From positions 72,593,169 through 72,657,168 of the forward strand of contig CM066988.1 in NCBI GenBank assembly GCA_033977485.1: 64,000 bases of DNA. The letters are read 5' to 3'. Position numbers and translations under genes: made by a program. The notes beneath the pieces are model-generated. The model made no database searches. It had not been told where the DNA came from and worked only from the letters and a program-made list of their open reading frames with translations. The DNA is from Hydrangea macrophylla (lineage: Eukaryota; Streptophyta; Magnoliopsida; Cornales; Hydrangeaceae). Positions 54,771 through 64,000 of this stretch are shown here, piece by piece (positions within the stretch are counted from its first letter, which is position 1; the number at the start of each line of letters is the position of its first letter).

Positions 54771-56771
54771 TGCCACGACCCATCTTGTTACGCGCAGAAA
54801 TAGGACACGTGGCACGCCACCTAGGCTCATCTAGTTCCTTCAAAGTAAAATAGCAGCGAAAAACATAAATACAATCCTTTAAAATCAGAGTTTAAAAGTT
54901 GTCCAATTGAAACACTTCCAAGAAGAAAATCATTTTGTGATATAGAAGTTCAGTAGACTAGGGATGGGGCTCGGTCGACTGAAGATCAAAAGCAAAAAAG
55001 AAGAAAAAGTTCACAGCCCGGTCCAGTCGACTGTGTTGGGTACTAAGTCGACTGGGCCCCCAATTTCTCAGTCGACTGGTACCTTATTTGGTCGACTGGA
55101 CACTATGCATGCAGAATGGTGTGTTTTAGTGTAGAAACCAGTCGACTGATACCCCCTTCAGTCGACTAAAGACCCTTATAAATTGAAAGGTTTTTAAGTA
55201 AAAAACAGCAGTCTAGTCGACTGTGTCACTGACCTAGTCGACTGATCCCTCCCAGGTTTGCACAATTTCCAGCATTTCCAACTAAGGTTTCTCTAAATTC
55301 AAAACCACATAAACACAACCATATTTAACATATCATAACATAATCTACAGGAGTTCTATTACAGATTACAGGATCACAAATCCAAGGCAAGATTCCACTA
55401 CACAATTTACACGTTCCAATTCTTATCACAAGTTAGAATAAAACAAAAGTATAAGAAAGAGGTGTTTCCCCTGGCATTCCTCAGACCCACTCCTCACGCG
55501 TCTTCTTTCTCCTTTTCTTCTCACCTGCAATGGAATAGAGCTCCACTGCTCAGGTGTATGCTGAGTGTATAAATTCTAACATATGCATATATGACAAAAC
55601 ATGCTTTAATCTCACAATCACATCAATAGTCTCTAGGGAAAAAAATACGCATACATCCGGTAGCTGCAAGTCTAAGCCTTAAACTGCGATGTCAATGGCT
55701 TGTCCAAGCCTACAACCATTACATCCCCAAGTGCCATGGCATGTCCACGCCTTAAAATTCTCAATGTTTGAGAGTTTTTGTAGCGACGGCTCAGCGTGCT
55801 CACGTAATTTAGAGATGCTTTTCACATTAAAGCACGTGCATAAATAACAGCCTTATAATTAATACTCGAATTTTGTCCGGATCACAATTCCATCGACGAA
55901 ATTTAAAACATATATTTCCCGATATATCATAGGTTAAGATTTCATACCTCGTGCGATTCCTCTCAAACTTTGAGGGATGTACTATGGAGGCAAATAAACA
56001 TCGAATCTCCATTTTCAGATGATTCCTACAAGTTTTTACATGTTTTTCTAAGATATCTAGAAATTAGATTTTTACAAAAGTTAGCCTAATGACTATCAAA
56101 ATGTAGGTTTTACCTCAAGGAGTCCAAATATGAAATTTGGTCGAAATCTGACGGACAAAAGGTCGCCGATCGTTGTCGTAAAGCTCGTGGCAACAAAATC
56201 CCCCTTGCTCTCTCCTCTCTAGATATTTTATAAGCTTTTGAAAAAATATGTATCTCACCCTCACCTATTTATTGGCAAACTTTCTAGAAATCACGTTTAC
56301 CTCCCCGCGAGTTCTCAAAACTTCTAATTAACTCCTGAAATGTCTCACACGTCCATTTTATGCCTTTACGAGTGAAAACTATAAAGTACAAAAGTTTTCG
56401 ACTAATTTCTGTTTGGGTCCAAAATTATGTCCGAAAACTAAATATGTGGAATCTCTACACAACCTATCGTTTATTTAACGTGTCACTCACATTTTCACCA
56501 TAGTGTTCAAAATGCTCTACAGTGATATCAAAACTGCCAGAAATTATACTACACAGGTATAATTCAGTATTCGTAAAATACTAGATATATCAAATAGCAT
56601 TTAAATCACATATCATGCCAATGCAATATGAAGTTCCAAATTCCCGTGTCCTCTCTGACACTCTACCGTTGACTCACAGTCAACCTCATTCACCATTATC
56701 AAATAACATTGATAATTCACAAAATTCAAATATGCATGATAAAACCATGAAATTTTGTAAAAGGTATGATA
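54771..56771 (-). repeat. LTR3, full 5' LTR of GB (about 2.0 kb)
   Basis: Plus strand starts TGCCACGACCC and ends about 'ggtatgata', aligned to LTR2's GGATGTGACA. It contains the palindrome pairs at 54951-55244 and, on the minus strand, an acceptor-like CATTGCAG followed by an Arg/Lys-rich frame near 55500-55530. The outer end is degraded and placed by alignment. Confidence 0.82.
54951..55244. repeat. Paired CAGTCGACTG palindromes in LTR3
   Basis: Pairs start at 54951/54972, 55024/55045, 55069/55089, 55139/55159 and 55214/55235, the same order and gaps as LTR1. Within-pair spacing is 21, 21, 20, 20 and 21 bp. Confidence 0.93.
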
Positions 56772-57943
56772 GTCAATATTAATTTACTATAATTTTGGGA
56801 AAGGACTGTTCTTAATCCCAAAAGCAGAAATGGCAATATTTTCATTATAAGAGTAAGGACTCAACTTAATCCCAAAAATTATTACTTATGTCCTACTCAT
56901 AGAGCACAAAAACAAGTTTTAATGTAACTTTTGATTCAAACCTTTTTTTTTCTCCCAAGCACTACTACAGCACATACTATTTATTACTGAAAACAAAGAT
57001 ACTGCTTAAAATAACAAAAGGGATGAGAAGACAAAAATGGTCATAACCCATATGAATTTTGGACTAAAAATTCAATTAAAGCAACCATTAGAATCACACG
57101 TGCCAAAGTTAACATACGTGAAGTTTAGGATCATACCAAAGTCATGAAAAGTTGTTCACTGGGTGAGTTCCTTTGAGACCAACTTCGGTGATCGGACGGT
57201 CTCCAGTGATAAATGAGTACAGTACTTGAAACTGAAATTTCACAGTTTATTTATTTGGTAAAGGTGAAATTATATACTTACAGAGAGAGCAAAAGTGAAA
57301 GTGTGTATATACATGTATCTATATATATATACGGAGAGAGAGAGAGAGAGGCCACGAGAGTGGGAGAGGAAGGCGAGAGAGAGTAGATGCGATATACTGT
57401 GTATGTGTGTATATATATACGAACAGAGAGAGAGAGAGACTCACCTTGACCGTCAGAGACGATCAGAGACGATCGGGAGGAGACGAAAGAGAGGAGAGAG
57501 AATAAAATAGCCCTATTTTCAAATTGTGCAATTTTAGGTTTTAAGTTAAATGATCTAATTTGGATTTTGTATTGTAAGCCCAAATTGGTTGATTTTTCTA
57601 ATTGGCCCATTTTGTCAACCAAACACTTTAATATGGGCCCATACATAAATAGAGTCATTTTGAATGGATTCATTTCCAATGTGGTGTACAACCAAACATG
57701 CCTTAGAAATTGATGTTGTATATTTCATGTGTTTGGATTTAATGTTCTTTGTATAGTAGTCAAAAGATTCCGTATCTCTTTCCAAATTTCTTCTTTCAGT
57801 CTTTTTTTTGTCCTTATTTATAGGAGCCTTTTTTCTAAGGCCATAGTTAAAAATAACGTTTAGGGGCGCATGTGAAAGCGCTTCAAATTACACGATGTGC
57901 GGGACAGCATCATGAGCAAATAATTTAGGTCTTTTTGTAATTA
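56772..57943. other. Unclassified AT-rich DNA with GA and TA microsatellites
   Basis: About 1.2 kb. 57280-57440 has (GA)n and (TA)n runs followed by 'gactcacc', reminiscent of the start region of the gypsy LTRs, and 'accaaacatgcctta' near 57692-57706 also resembles LTR wording. It may be a decayed LTR, but no palindromes or ends are clear. Confidence 0.4.
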
Positions 57944-58628
57944 CTAGGGTAGATAACCGGTGAAATGTACGGGTCCGTCAAAACCAAAAATAAATTAGAT
58001 GTATTTATCTAGTAAATAAAAAATTAAATTAAATTACATTAAATTCTAAATGTACTGAACATGTATTGCTGCGAAAATAAAATTGTAAACGTAAAAGCTT
58101 TAATAATCCAAGATGGAAGCAAAGCAAATTTTATTTTTTTTTTTAATTTTTTTTCCAGATCTGTTCTTGATTTATTCACTTCTGTTTCTTTTATCCCTTC
58201 TCTCCCTAAATTTTTTTTTTTTTGTCTTAGTAATAACTTATTTTTACATCGTAACACATGATATATTGGCAGAACTTATCAAATTTTTTTTGCTTCTTTT
58301 CTTTTTTCATCTTTTTTTAAATCATTTCTTTCTTTTCTTTAATTTGTTCATTTTTTTGTTCAAAGTAATAACTTTTTTTTTTAACATCATAACATATGAT
58401 ATATTTAAAAACCATATCATCTTTTTTCTTTTTTCTTTTTTCTTTTTTCTTTAACTACATATAAACTTTATGCAAATATGATTTATTTTGCTAAAATCAT
58501 GGGAATGGTCATGTGTATTACACACACATGCCTATAAATTGAATTTTTTATTTTGGTATTATCCACAATCTCTAATATTAATTTTCTCAAGTTTATTTTA
58601 AGCACGTAAAAAGTAAATTTCTAACCAT

Positions 58629-58630
<2 letters not shown>

Positions 58631-58671
<41 letters not shown>
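58631..58671 (+). repeat. (TG)n microsatellite
   Basis: About 20 uninterrupted TG dinucleotides, followed by 'tatgtgtg'. It is likely polymorphic. Confidence 0.97.
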
Positions 58672-58678
<7 letters not shown>

Positions 58679-58895
58679 ATAAAATATATAGGTATGTGTG
58701 TGTAATAAAATACGAAATTCTATTTAAATTTATAGATCTAATGCAAAAAAAAAAAAAAGTTAAAGTTAAAAGAAAATGGAAATGTGTATTTTGTGCAACA
58801 TATGATTATAGATGTATTAGTAATTGATGATGTCGAAATTTTGATTAGAGATAAGAAGAAGAAGACAAGAGAAATTGTATGTGGTTAGACCATGT

Positions 58896-59416
58896 TAATA
58901 AAGAGACCTACGTCCATGTGTGTGTTGGAGCACTTGCACTATAGAGTCGCCGATGGACTTTGGTGAACCAACAAACGGATGGAGCTACCAGAGACCGGCT
59001 AGGTAATATGTATGCATGTAAGATAAGGTTGCAATCCCTTTCTAAAGGGTGAGGGGTTTCTTTTATAGTTTAAGAAACCTCCTCATACATGGAAAGTAAA
59101 TTGATAAGGCAATACAATCCGATTGGGATTGATTGGCACAAACCGTGGGAGTTTCCTGATTGTATTAGAAAACGATCTACACTTTCCATTAGTCTTCTAA
59201 CTTGTATAGGAAACTGTCTAGAACATTCTGGATCACGTCCTAGGGCTGGACCATGCTGTCTCCGTGGTGGGCCAGGCTAGCGTTGCAATTCTGACCTGTT
59301 GGTCGGGCCTCGGGACGCCTGGTCTACCACTAGAGTCAAGCCTGGAGATGACACAGAGTCCCTAGATGAACCAAACACCCCTCGGTATGCTGGATGAGCT
59401 TTGCTTTCACTGAACA
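58896..59416 (-). repeat. Possible solo LTR or fragment inside Helitron-like element 2
   Basis: A GC-richer block with a TATA-like CTATAAAAGAAACCCC on the minus strand (about 59050-59068) and a possible start TGTTCAGTGAAAGC at 59416. Its wording recalls Tat LTRs. No target duplication found. Confidence 0.35.
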
Positions 59417-60258
59417 TTTTTGTATGTATCAGTAATTGTAAATTGCAAGTTGTCTTTTAACATTACAAAGTATTGCTTATATATGTATTATATGTATTAC
59501 ATATATATAAACATAAAAACAAAAATAAAGGCCAAAATCGATTTTTCAAACATGGCACAACCAATTTCACAACCTATTTTTATTTATTTTTTTATTGTTT
59601 TCATTTTTTTTGTTAAAAAAGTGAGGTGGGCCTTTAAAACACACATGCTTAGACATTTAATTTTATTACACATATTGACATACATGCCTAAAAAAAAAAA
59701 ACCCATAATTGGTTGTCCCAAAATATTTTGATCACACACAATGCCTATAAATTTCATTTTATATTTGGATATTACCAACAATCTACAAAAAAAATTTCAT
59801 TTTTTCTTGTAGGCATGTGTGTGTAATAAAATTAAATGTCCAAGTATGTATCTAAATTAAATTCATAGGCACACCTCACTTTTTCAAGGAAAAGAAATCA
59901 AAATCGTTCGTGAATAAATGACCAAAAAATTGTATGGAGATGTATGGAATTGTATAGGATTTCAAAGGGGAAATGGTAAAAATGAACAATTCAAAAAATG
60001 ACAAATAAGGATAAAATTGAAATTGGAAATCACATTTAGCAATAAAGACAAAATTGAAATTGGAAATCACATTAGCCTCTTTTATATAGGGTATAGATAT
60101 ATATAGATTTATATATTGGGTATAGAAATGTCACACCCCGGAACAACAATAATAAAGAAAAATAAATTTCTTTTTTGGGAACATAGGGAATGATGGGTAA
60201 AGTCACTCAATTGTCCACACCACATAGTACTAGTCAACTAATATCTATCTTTGGATCT

Positions 60259-60438
60259 TCAGCTAGCATAGACGTAGTCGTCAGCGTACAAGTCCTCCCC
60301 AGTATAACCGTCATTGGTGAGGCAACCCTCTGCGTACTCCCCTTCTGGATAGTAGCCATCCTTGTTCGGTTCATTACTTGCAATAGCATAGATAGGATAG
60401 GCTGGAGGGGGAATGTCCAGGTAATAAAGGCCATTAGC
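60259..60438 (-). CDS. Conserved acidic, tyrosine-rich 59-residue frame in the G4 LTR
   Basis: Counterpart of 4020-4202. It lies between a TAA (60439-60441) and a TGA (60259-60261), contains GYYPEGEYAEG and ends TGEDLYADDYVYAS. Position, boundaries and last 15 codons match the G1 copy. No ATG; AG precedes the frame. Confidence 0.45.
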   Translation of the reverse strand, partial: ANGLYYLDIPPPAYPIYAIASNEPNKDGYYPEGEYAEGCLTNDGYTGEDLYADDYVYAS

Positions 60439-60659
60439 TTACTAAAAGCTAAGTAAGAAAAAACTAACATAATCTCATAGGTATAAAATAATTACTCATT
60501 ATGAACGATATATAATAGTGCGACTAATAATATCTTTGTCTTATATTCGGCATTCATTACCCGATTCCTATGGCCTTCAAACCCTAAGACCGACTGTACC
60601 GACCTTGACTGACATTCCATGAAATAATTATATCATCACGATATACAAGTTCTCTTGTT

Positions 60660-60815
60660 CACTGCTTTTAAGAACTCTTATTGTCTACTACTTTTAAGAA
60701 CTCTTGTGAGCACCATACATCGTTCCAATATAATGATTAGTCTATGGACTTACCATTACTCTTGTTCACCGCTTTTAAGAACTCTTACTGTTCACCGCTT
60801 TTAAGAATGCTTGCG
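60660..60815. repeat. 'caccgcttttaagaa' repeats in the G4 LTR
   Basis: Four related copies (about 60662, 60692, 60764, 60794), the counterpart of the 4420-4745 repeat in the G1 LTR. Confidence 0.75.
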
Positions 60816-61086
60816 AGCATGGTACATACATAGCTCTGGCAACCATAAACATGGCAAATTTCGGCAACCCGCTTATTTGATTTTACATAAACGGATTATC
60901 AACTCAATTGAATGCAACCTTTCCTAACGTTCCGAACCTGAATACATAACTCACCATACTATCTCATTATCGTATCCCATTAACCCTTGATTCTACAGTA
61001 TCACATATAAGAAGCATTTATCAATATGAAAATAGCTAAACAGTATGTATTATAACTAACACGAAATAACTATGTTCTGCAAAGTT

Positions 61087-61290
61087 CAATCGATTGAAAC
61101 TATTTTGATTGATTGGGGAAAGGTAACGTTCGATCAATTGAATCATCTTTCAAGTGATTGAAATTAAGGTGGTCTCGATGGATTGAAGTCATTTTGATCG
61201 ATTGAGATTTTATAATTTCGATCGATTGAACAAAGTTTGATCGATTGAAGAGAATCATTTTCAATCGATTGAACCAAGTTCAATCGCATA
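61087..61290. repeat. Palindrome array 2 of the G4 LTR, ten degenerate copies
   Basis: Units start at 61087, 61106, 61131, 61151, 61176, 61195, 61219, 61238, 61262 and 61281; steps are 19, 25, 20, 25, 19, 24, 19, 24, 19. Two are exact CAATCGATTG (61087, 61262). Others read CGATCGATTG or TGATCGATTG or are more degraded. Ten units and the alternation match the G1 LTR. Confidence 0.9.
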
Positions 61291-61754
61291 AATGTCTTAT
61301 TCTCCAAAAGACTGGACAGTGAACTCCCAGAATTGTTAGAGTATGTTTGGGTCCATTCTTTACATCCAAAACTTGTAAAATAATACACAAATGCTACCAA
61401 GTGAGTTTATAACTCACCAAGGTGATTATAGGTGTGTTTGTTAAAGCTTGAAACTTCGAGCGTTAATGGCGGCCTCTCACTCCTCTTCTGTTCCTCTGTC
61501 TGTCTCTCTCTCTTTTCTTTTGATCTATTTTCTCTTCTTTTTTCTTTTTCTTTCTCTCTCGGATTGCATATATATAGTATATGTGTGTGTATATATATAT
61601 ATGGATGTATGTGTATATGTATACCAATATCTCTATCTCTCTAATTCTCAAGTTGAGCAAATTACACACACACATGAAATACATGTATATATAGGGAAAT
61701 GTAAGGGTAGGTGGCATTCTAGCGTAGAAACTGGGATAAGATTTTTGACATTTT

Positions 61755-61940
61755 CAATCGATTGAAGAGAGTTCGATCGATCAAGCACAACTCAGCCAGG
61801 TTCGATCGATTGAAAGCAGTTTAATCGATTAAGAAAGGGAAACACGCCATAAATCATGTCAGCAAAGTTTTGATCGCTTGAAAAGGGTTCGATTGATTCA
61901 AAAGTGACATTGTCAAATCGATTGAAAACACTTCGATGAA
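61755..61940. repeat. Palindrome array 1 of the G4 LTR
   Basis: Pairs about 19 bp apart: 61755/61774, 61803/61822, 61871/61890 and 61915/about 61934 (poor). Gaps between pairs are 25-49 bp. Confidence 0.8.
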
Positions 61941-62019
61941 AACGAAATTATAAGTATAGTCAAGGTATTCATATAGAATCTCATTTTATTAACATACACT
62001 AAAAAAATAGGGTATTACA

Positions 62020-62400
62020 TCATCCACCACTTATTAAAAGATTTTGTCCCCGAAATTTGAAGTAGTAGAGTGAAATCAAAAACAAAAACTTCTCTCGCAT
62101 CTCTGATTCTAGCTCCTATGAAGCTTCTCCTTCATCATGATGCCTCCACTGGATGTTTACTAACGGGATCTCCTTGTTCCCGAGCTTCTTGCTTTTGTGG
62201 TTAAGGATCTGCACTGGTCCTTCATTGAATGTAACATTGTCATTGACCTCAATGACTTCGAAGTTGATCTTATGCGTTGGATTATGGGCACACTTCCTCA
62301 ACATGCTGATGTAAAAAATGTTGTGCACTCTTGACATCTTCGGTGGCAATGCAAGTCTATAAGCAATCTTTCCAACCTGCTCCATGATCTCGAACGGTCT
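62020..62400 (-). pseudogene. G4 integrase C-terminus with chromodomain
   Basis: A purine tract (AAGTGGTGGATGA) abuts the LTR at 62020. Upstream the protein reads GKIAYRLALPPKMSRVHNIF, GPVQILNHKSKKLGNKEIPL and VNIQWRHHDEGEAS, then a TAG where the family has Trp, then ELESEMREK. It is the Tekay-type chromodomain, as in GB. Confidence 0.87.
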
Positions 62401-63560
62401 GATGAATTATGGCGATAGCTTGCCTCTTCTCTGCCCGAAGTAAACGATCCCCTGAATAGGTGAAACCTTGAGCAGCACGTGACCTCCAACTGTAAACTCC
62501 AACTCTTTGCATCGTTTGTTAGCATAACTCTTATGTCGGGTCTAAGCATTCTTCATTTTCTCACGTACAATATGAATCTTCTCGATTATTTCTCGTACCA
62601 TTTCTGGTCCAAGAAGGTGAGTATCTCCGACTTCTGCCCAACATATTGGCGATTGGCAAGGTCTTCCATACAAAGCGTCAAATGGCCCATTCCTATGCTC
62701 ATATGATAACTATTGTTGTAGGCAAACTCTATTAGTTGTAGGTGTGTCTCCTATAATCTTTCAAAATCAATGACGCAGGCACGTAGCATATCTTCCATTA
62801 CTTAATTAACTCGTTTTGCTTGCCCGTCGGTCTACAGATGAAAGCCTGAATTCAAGTTCAGTGTAGTTCCCATAGCTACTTGATGACTCTTCCAAAATTC
62901 TACAGTGAAACGCAAATCTCAATCTGACACGATTGAGATAGGTAGGTCGTGTAGTGATACAACTGGTTGTAGATACATTTGGCTTAGCCATTTCACTAGA
63001 TACGTCATACTATAGGCGATGAAATGCGCAGTCTTTGTAAGTCGATCTACTATTACCCAAATAGCATTGTAGTTTTACTGAGATTTTGGCAAATCTACCA
63101 CAAAAATCCATGGTCATGTGTTCTCAAGTTCATTGGGGAATGGGTAATGGTTGTAGAAGTCCAGGTGGGTTCTGATGTTCAGCCTTTACTTTCTTACAAG
63201 TAAGACACTGAGCTACATACTCAGCTTCCTCTCTCTTCATTCCTTCGCACCAGAAGCTTCTCTTAAAATCTTTGTACATCTTCGTACCTCCAGGATGAAT
63301 ATTTATTCGTGATTTATGTGCTTCATCCTATGTCTTTCCAGAGATTATCTTCATCTGGCACACAAAGCCTACCTTTACATCGTAAGGCTCTGTCTGTACC
63401 AATACTCCAGACCTCTGGTTCCTTCGTTGACATCTTTGCTAACCATAGCTTTAGATCCTTAGTCGTCTATTGAGCCTTTATGAGACAACTAATTAGAGTT
63501 GGTCGTACCATAAGACATCCAAGATTTTGCACTTCTATTGCTTCTACTGGTCGAAGATTG
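62401..63560 (-). pseudogene. G4 integrase, broken
   Basis: Segments in several frames: LEFTVGGHVLLKVSPIQGI-type at 62440-62510; RPICWAEVGD-type at 62630-62650; the core around 62860-63110 (LVDRLTKTAHFI and FWKSHQVAM-like wording); and the zinc region EAEYVAQCLTCKKVKAEHQ-like at 63170-63240. Numerous stops and shifts, so only the order is reliable. Confidence 0.75.
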
Positions 63561-64000
63561 AATTCTGCTAAAAACTTCTAATGGTTTCCATTCTCGAATC
63601 AATAATGCAGCGATCACTAGTCAAGGTCGACGACTCAAAGCATCAGCTACGACATTGGCTTTACCAGGATGGTACTATAATGAAAAATCATAGTGATTGA
63701 GTAACTCCATCCATCTTTGTTTTTACATGTTCAACTCCTTTTGAGATAACAAATACCTCAAGCTCATATGATCGGAAAACAGATCAAACTTTTCTCCATA
63801 CAGATAATGTCTCCATATCTGTAGAGCAAACACTATTGTTGCTATTTCCCGATCATGCGTAGCATAGTTCCTCTTATGCGGCTTCAACTGTCTTAATCTA
63901 TATGCAATAACATTCTTGTCTTGCATAAGCACACAACCAAGTCATTGGTGTGATGCATCACTGTAGATCACATATCGTTCTTCACTCTTGGGTATTGCTG
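63561..64000 (-). pseudogene. G4 RNase H, cut by right edge
   Basis: [60 protein letters not shown], then a stop near 63720 and the tail GKANVVADALSRRP-like at 63610-63680. RT, gag and the 5' LTR lie beyond the window. Confidence 0.87.

Larger units (their letters stand above)
43388..56771 (-). mobile_element. Tandem Tekay-like gypsy array GA/GB with three LTRs
   Basis: Reading right to left: LTR3 (54771-56771), complete internal region GB (50145-54770), LTR2 (48911-50144), a gag-only internal remnant (47994-48890), partial LTR1 (47219-47993), and internal region GA (43388-47213) cut in integrase. Each internal region starts with an initiator-Met primer site next to its LTR (54753-54765, 48893-48905, 47201-47213). 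GA and GB are close relatives, so the order suggests recombination between copies followed by deletion. Confidence 0.82.
57944..60097 (-). mobile_element. Non-autonomous Helitron-like element 2
   Basis: Minus strand: starts TCTATACCCTATATAAAAGAGG at 60097 with A before it, and ends GTTATCTACCCTAG at 57944 with T after it. Ahead of the end is a hairpin (ACCCGT, loop ACATTTC, ACCGGT; five of six pairs). These are standard Helitron marks and no target duplication is expected. There is no Rep/helicase gene. Inside are a (TG)n run and a GC-richer block at about 58896-59416. Confidence 0.65.
60129..62019 (-). repeat. 3' LTR of gypsy element G4 (1891 bp)
   Basis: Same ends as the G1 LTR (minus TGTAATACCC start at 62019, GGGGTGTGACA end at 60129). 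Same order: array 1 (61755-61940), TATA (about 61685-61695), array 2 (61087-61290), 'cgcttttaagaa' repeats (60665-60810), conserved small frame (60259-60438). Sequence between these landmarks has diverged clearly, so G1 and G4 are related but distinct families. Confidence 0.9.

Noticed and set aside
58061..58454. Phe/Leu-rich ORFs (up to 113 codons) near the right Helitron-like element
   Set aside because: They translate poly-T tracts; composition artefact.
60190..60470. 88- and 78-codon ORFs overlapping the G4 LTR frame
   Set aside because: They are other frames of the segment whose conserved frame (60259-60438) is shared with G1; neither has a counterpart in G1.

Overview
This is a repeat-dominated stretch of a plant nuclear genome, almost certainly an angiosperm with a large genome. 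The evidence is Ty1/copia and Ty3/gypsy LTR retrotransposons with plant-type features: a primer site complementary to initiator tRNA-Met, a Tekay-type chromodomain, and a Tat-type second RNase H with an antisense ORF. A tRNA-derived SINE and Helitron-like elements are also present. I could support no host protein gene, tRNA, rRNA or CRISPR array. Nearly all coding sequence is decaying pol or gag. Many of the stops I read are TGG to TAG/TGA or CAR to TAR, as expected from deamination of methylated cytosine.

Layout. 1-5987: Ty3/gypsy element G1 (minus strand, running off the left edge) with a 2.28-kb 5' LTR, an extra acidic ORF upstream of gag, and an LTR start that cuts into copia element C1 (5988-10297). 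11312-16089: complete but broken copia C2 with 133/134-bp LTRs. 16514-23408: copia C3 in an LTR-internal-LTR-internal-LTR arrangement bounded by one near-perfect 5-bp target duplication. 23414-27340: AT-rich DNA with a local duplication whose second copy holds a Helitron-like element (24862-26906); the first copy preserves the empty A/T site. 27353-27596: SINE with 16-bp target duplication. 28109-30455: copia C4, interrupted by a plus-strand G1-like LTR (30456 to about 31950). About 31950-33322: unclassified LTR-like DNA. 33323-43387: Tat-lineage gypsy G3 (plus strand) with an intron-bearing antisense gene in its 3' region. 43388-56771: Tekay-like gypsy family GA/GB (minus strand), again with three LTRs in tandem. 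57944-60097: second Helitron-like element. 60129-64000: 3' LTR and pol 3' half of a G1-related gypsy element (G4), running off the right edge.

The most unusual signal lies inside the gypsy LTRs. They carry arrays of a 10-bp palindrome with a TCGA centre: CAATCGATTG in the G1/G4 families and CAGTCGACTG in GA/GB. Spacing is regular. Ten copies in the G1 LTR alternate 20, 25, 20, 25 bp; the diverged G4 LTR and the plus-strand LTR keep the same rhythm; GA/GB use pairs 20-21 bp apart. In the G1-type LTRs one array lies on each side of the TATA box. A second signal is a 59-60 residue acidic, tyrosine-rich reading frame conserved between the G1 and G4 LTRs with mostly third-position changes.
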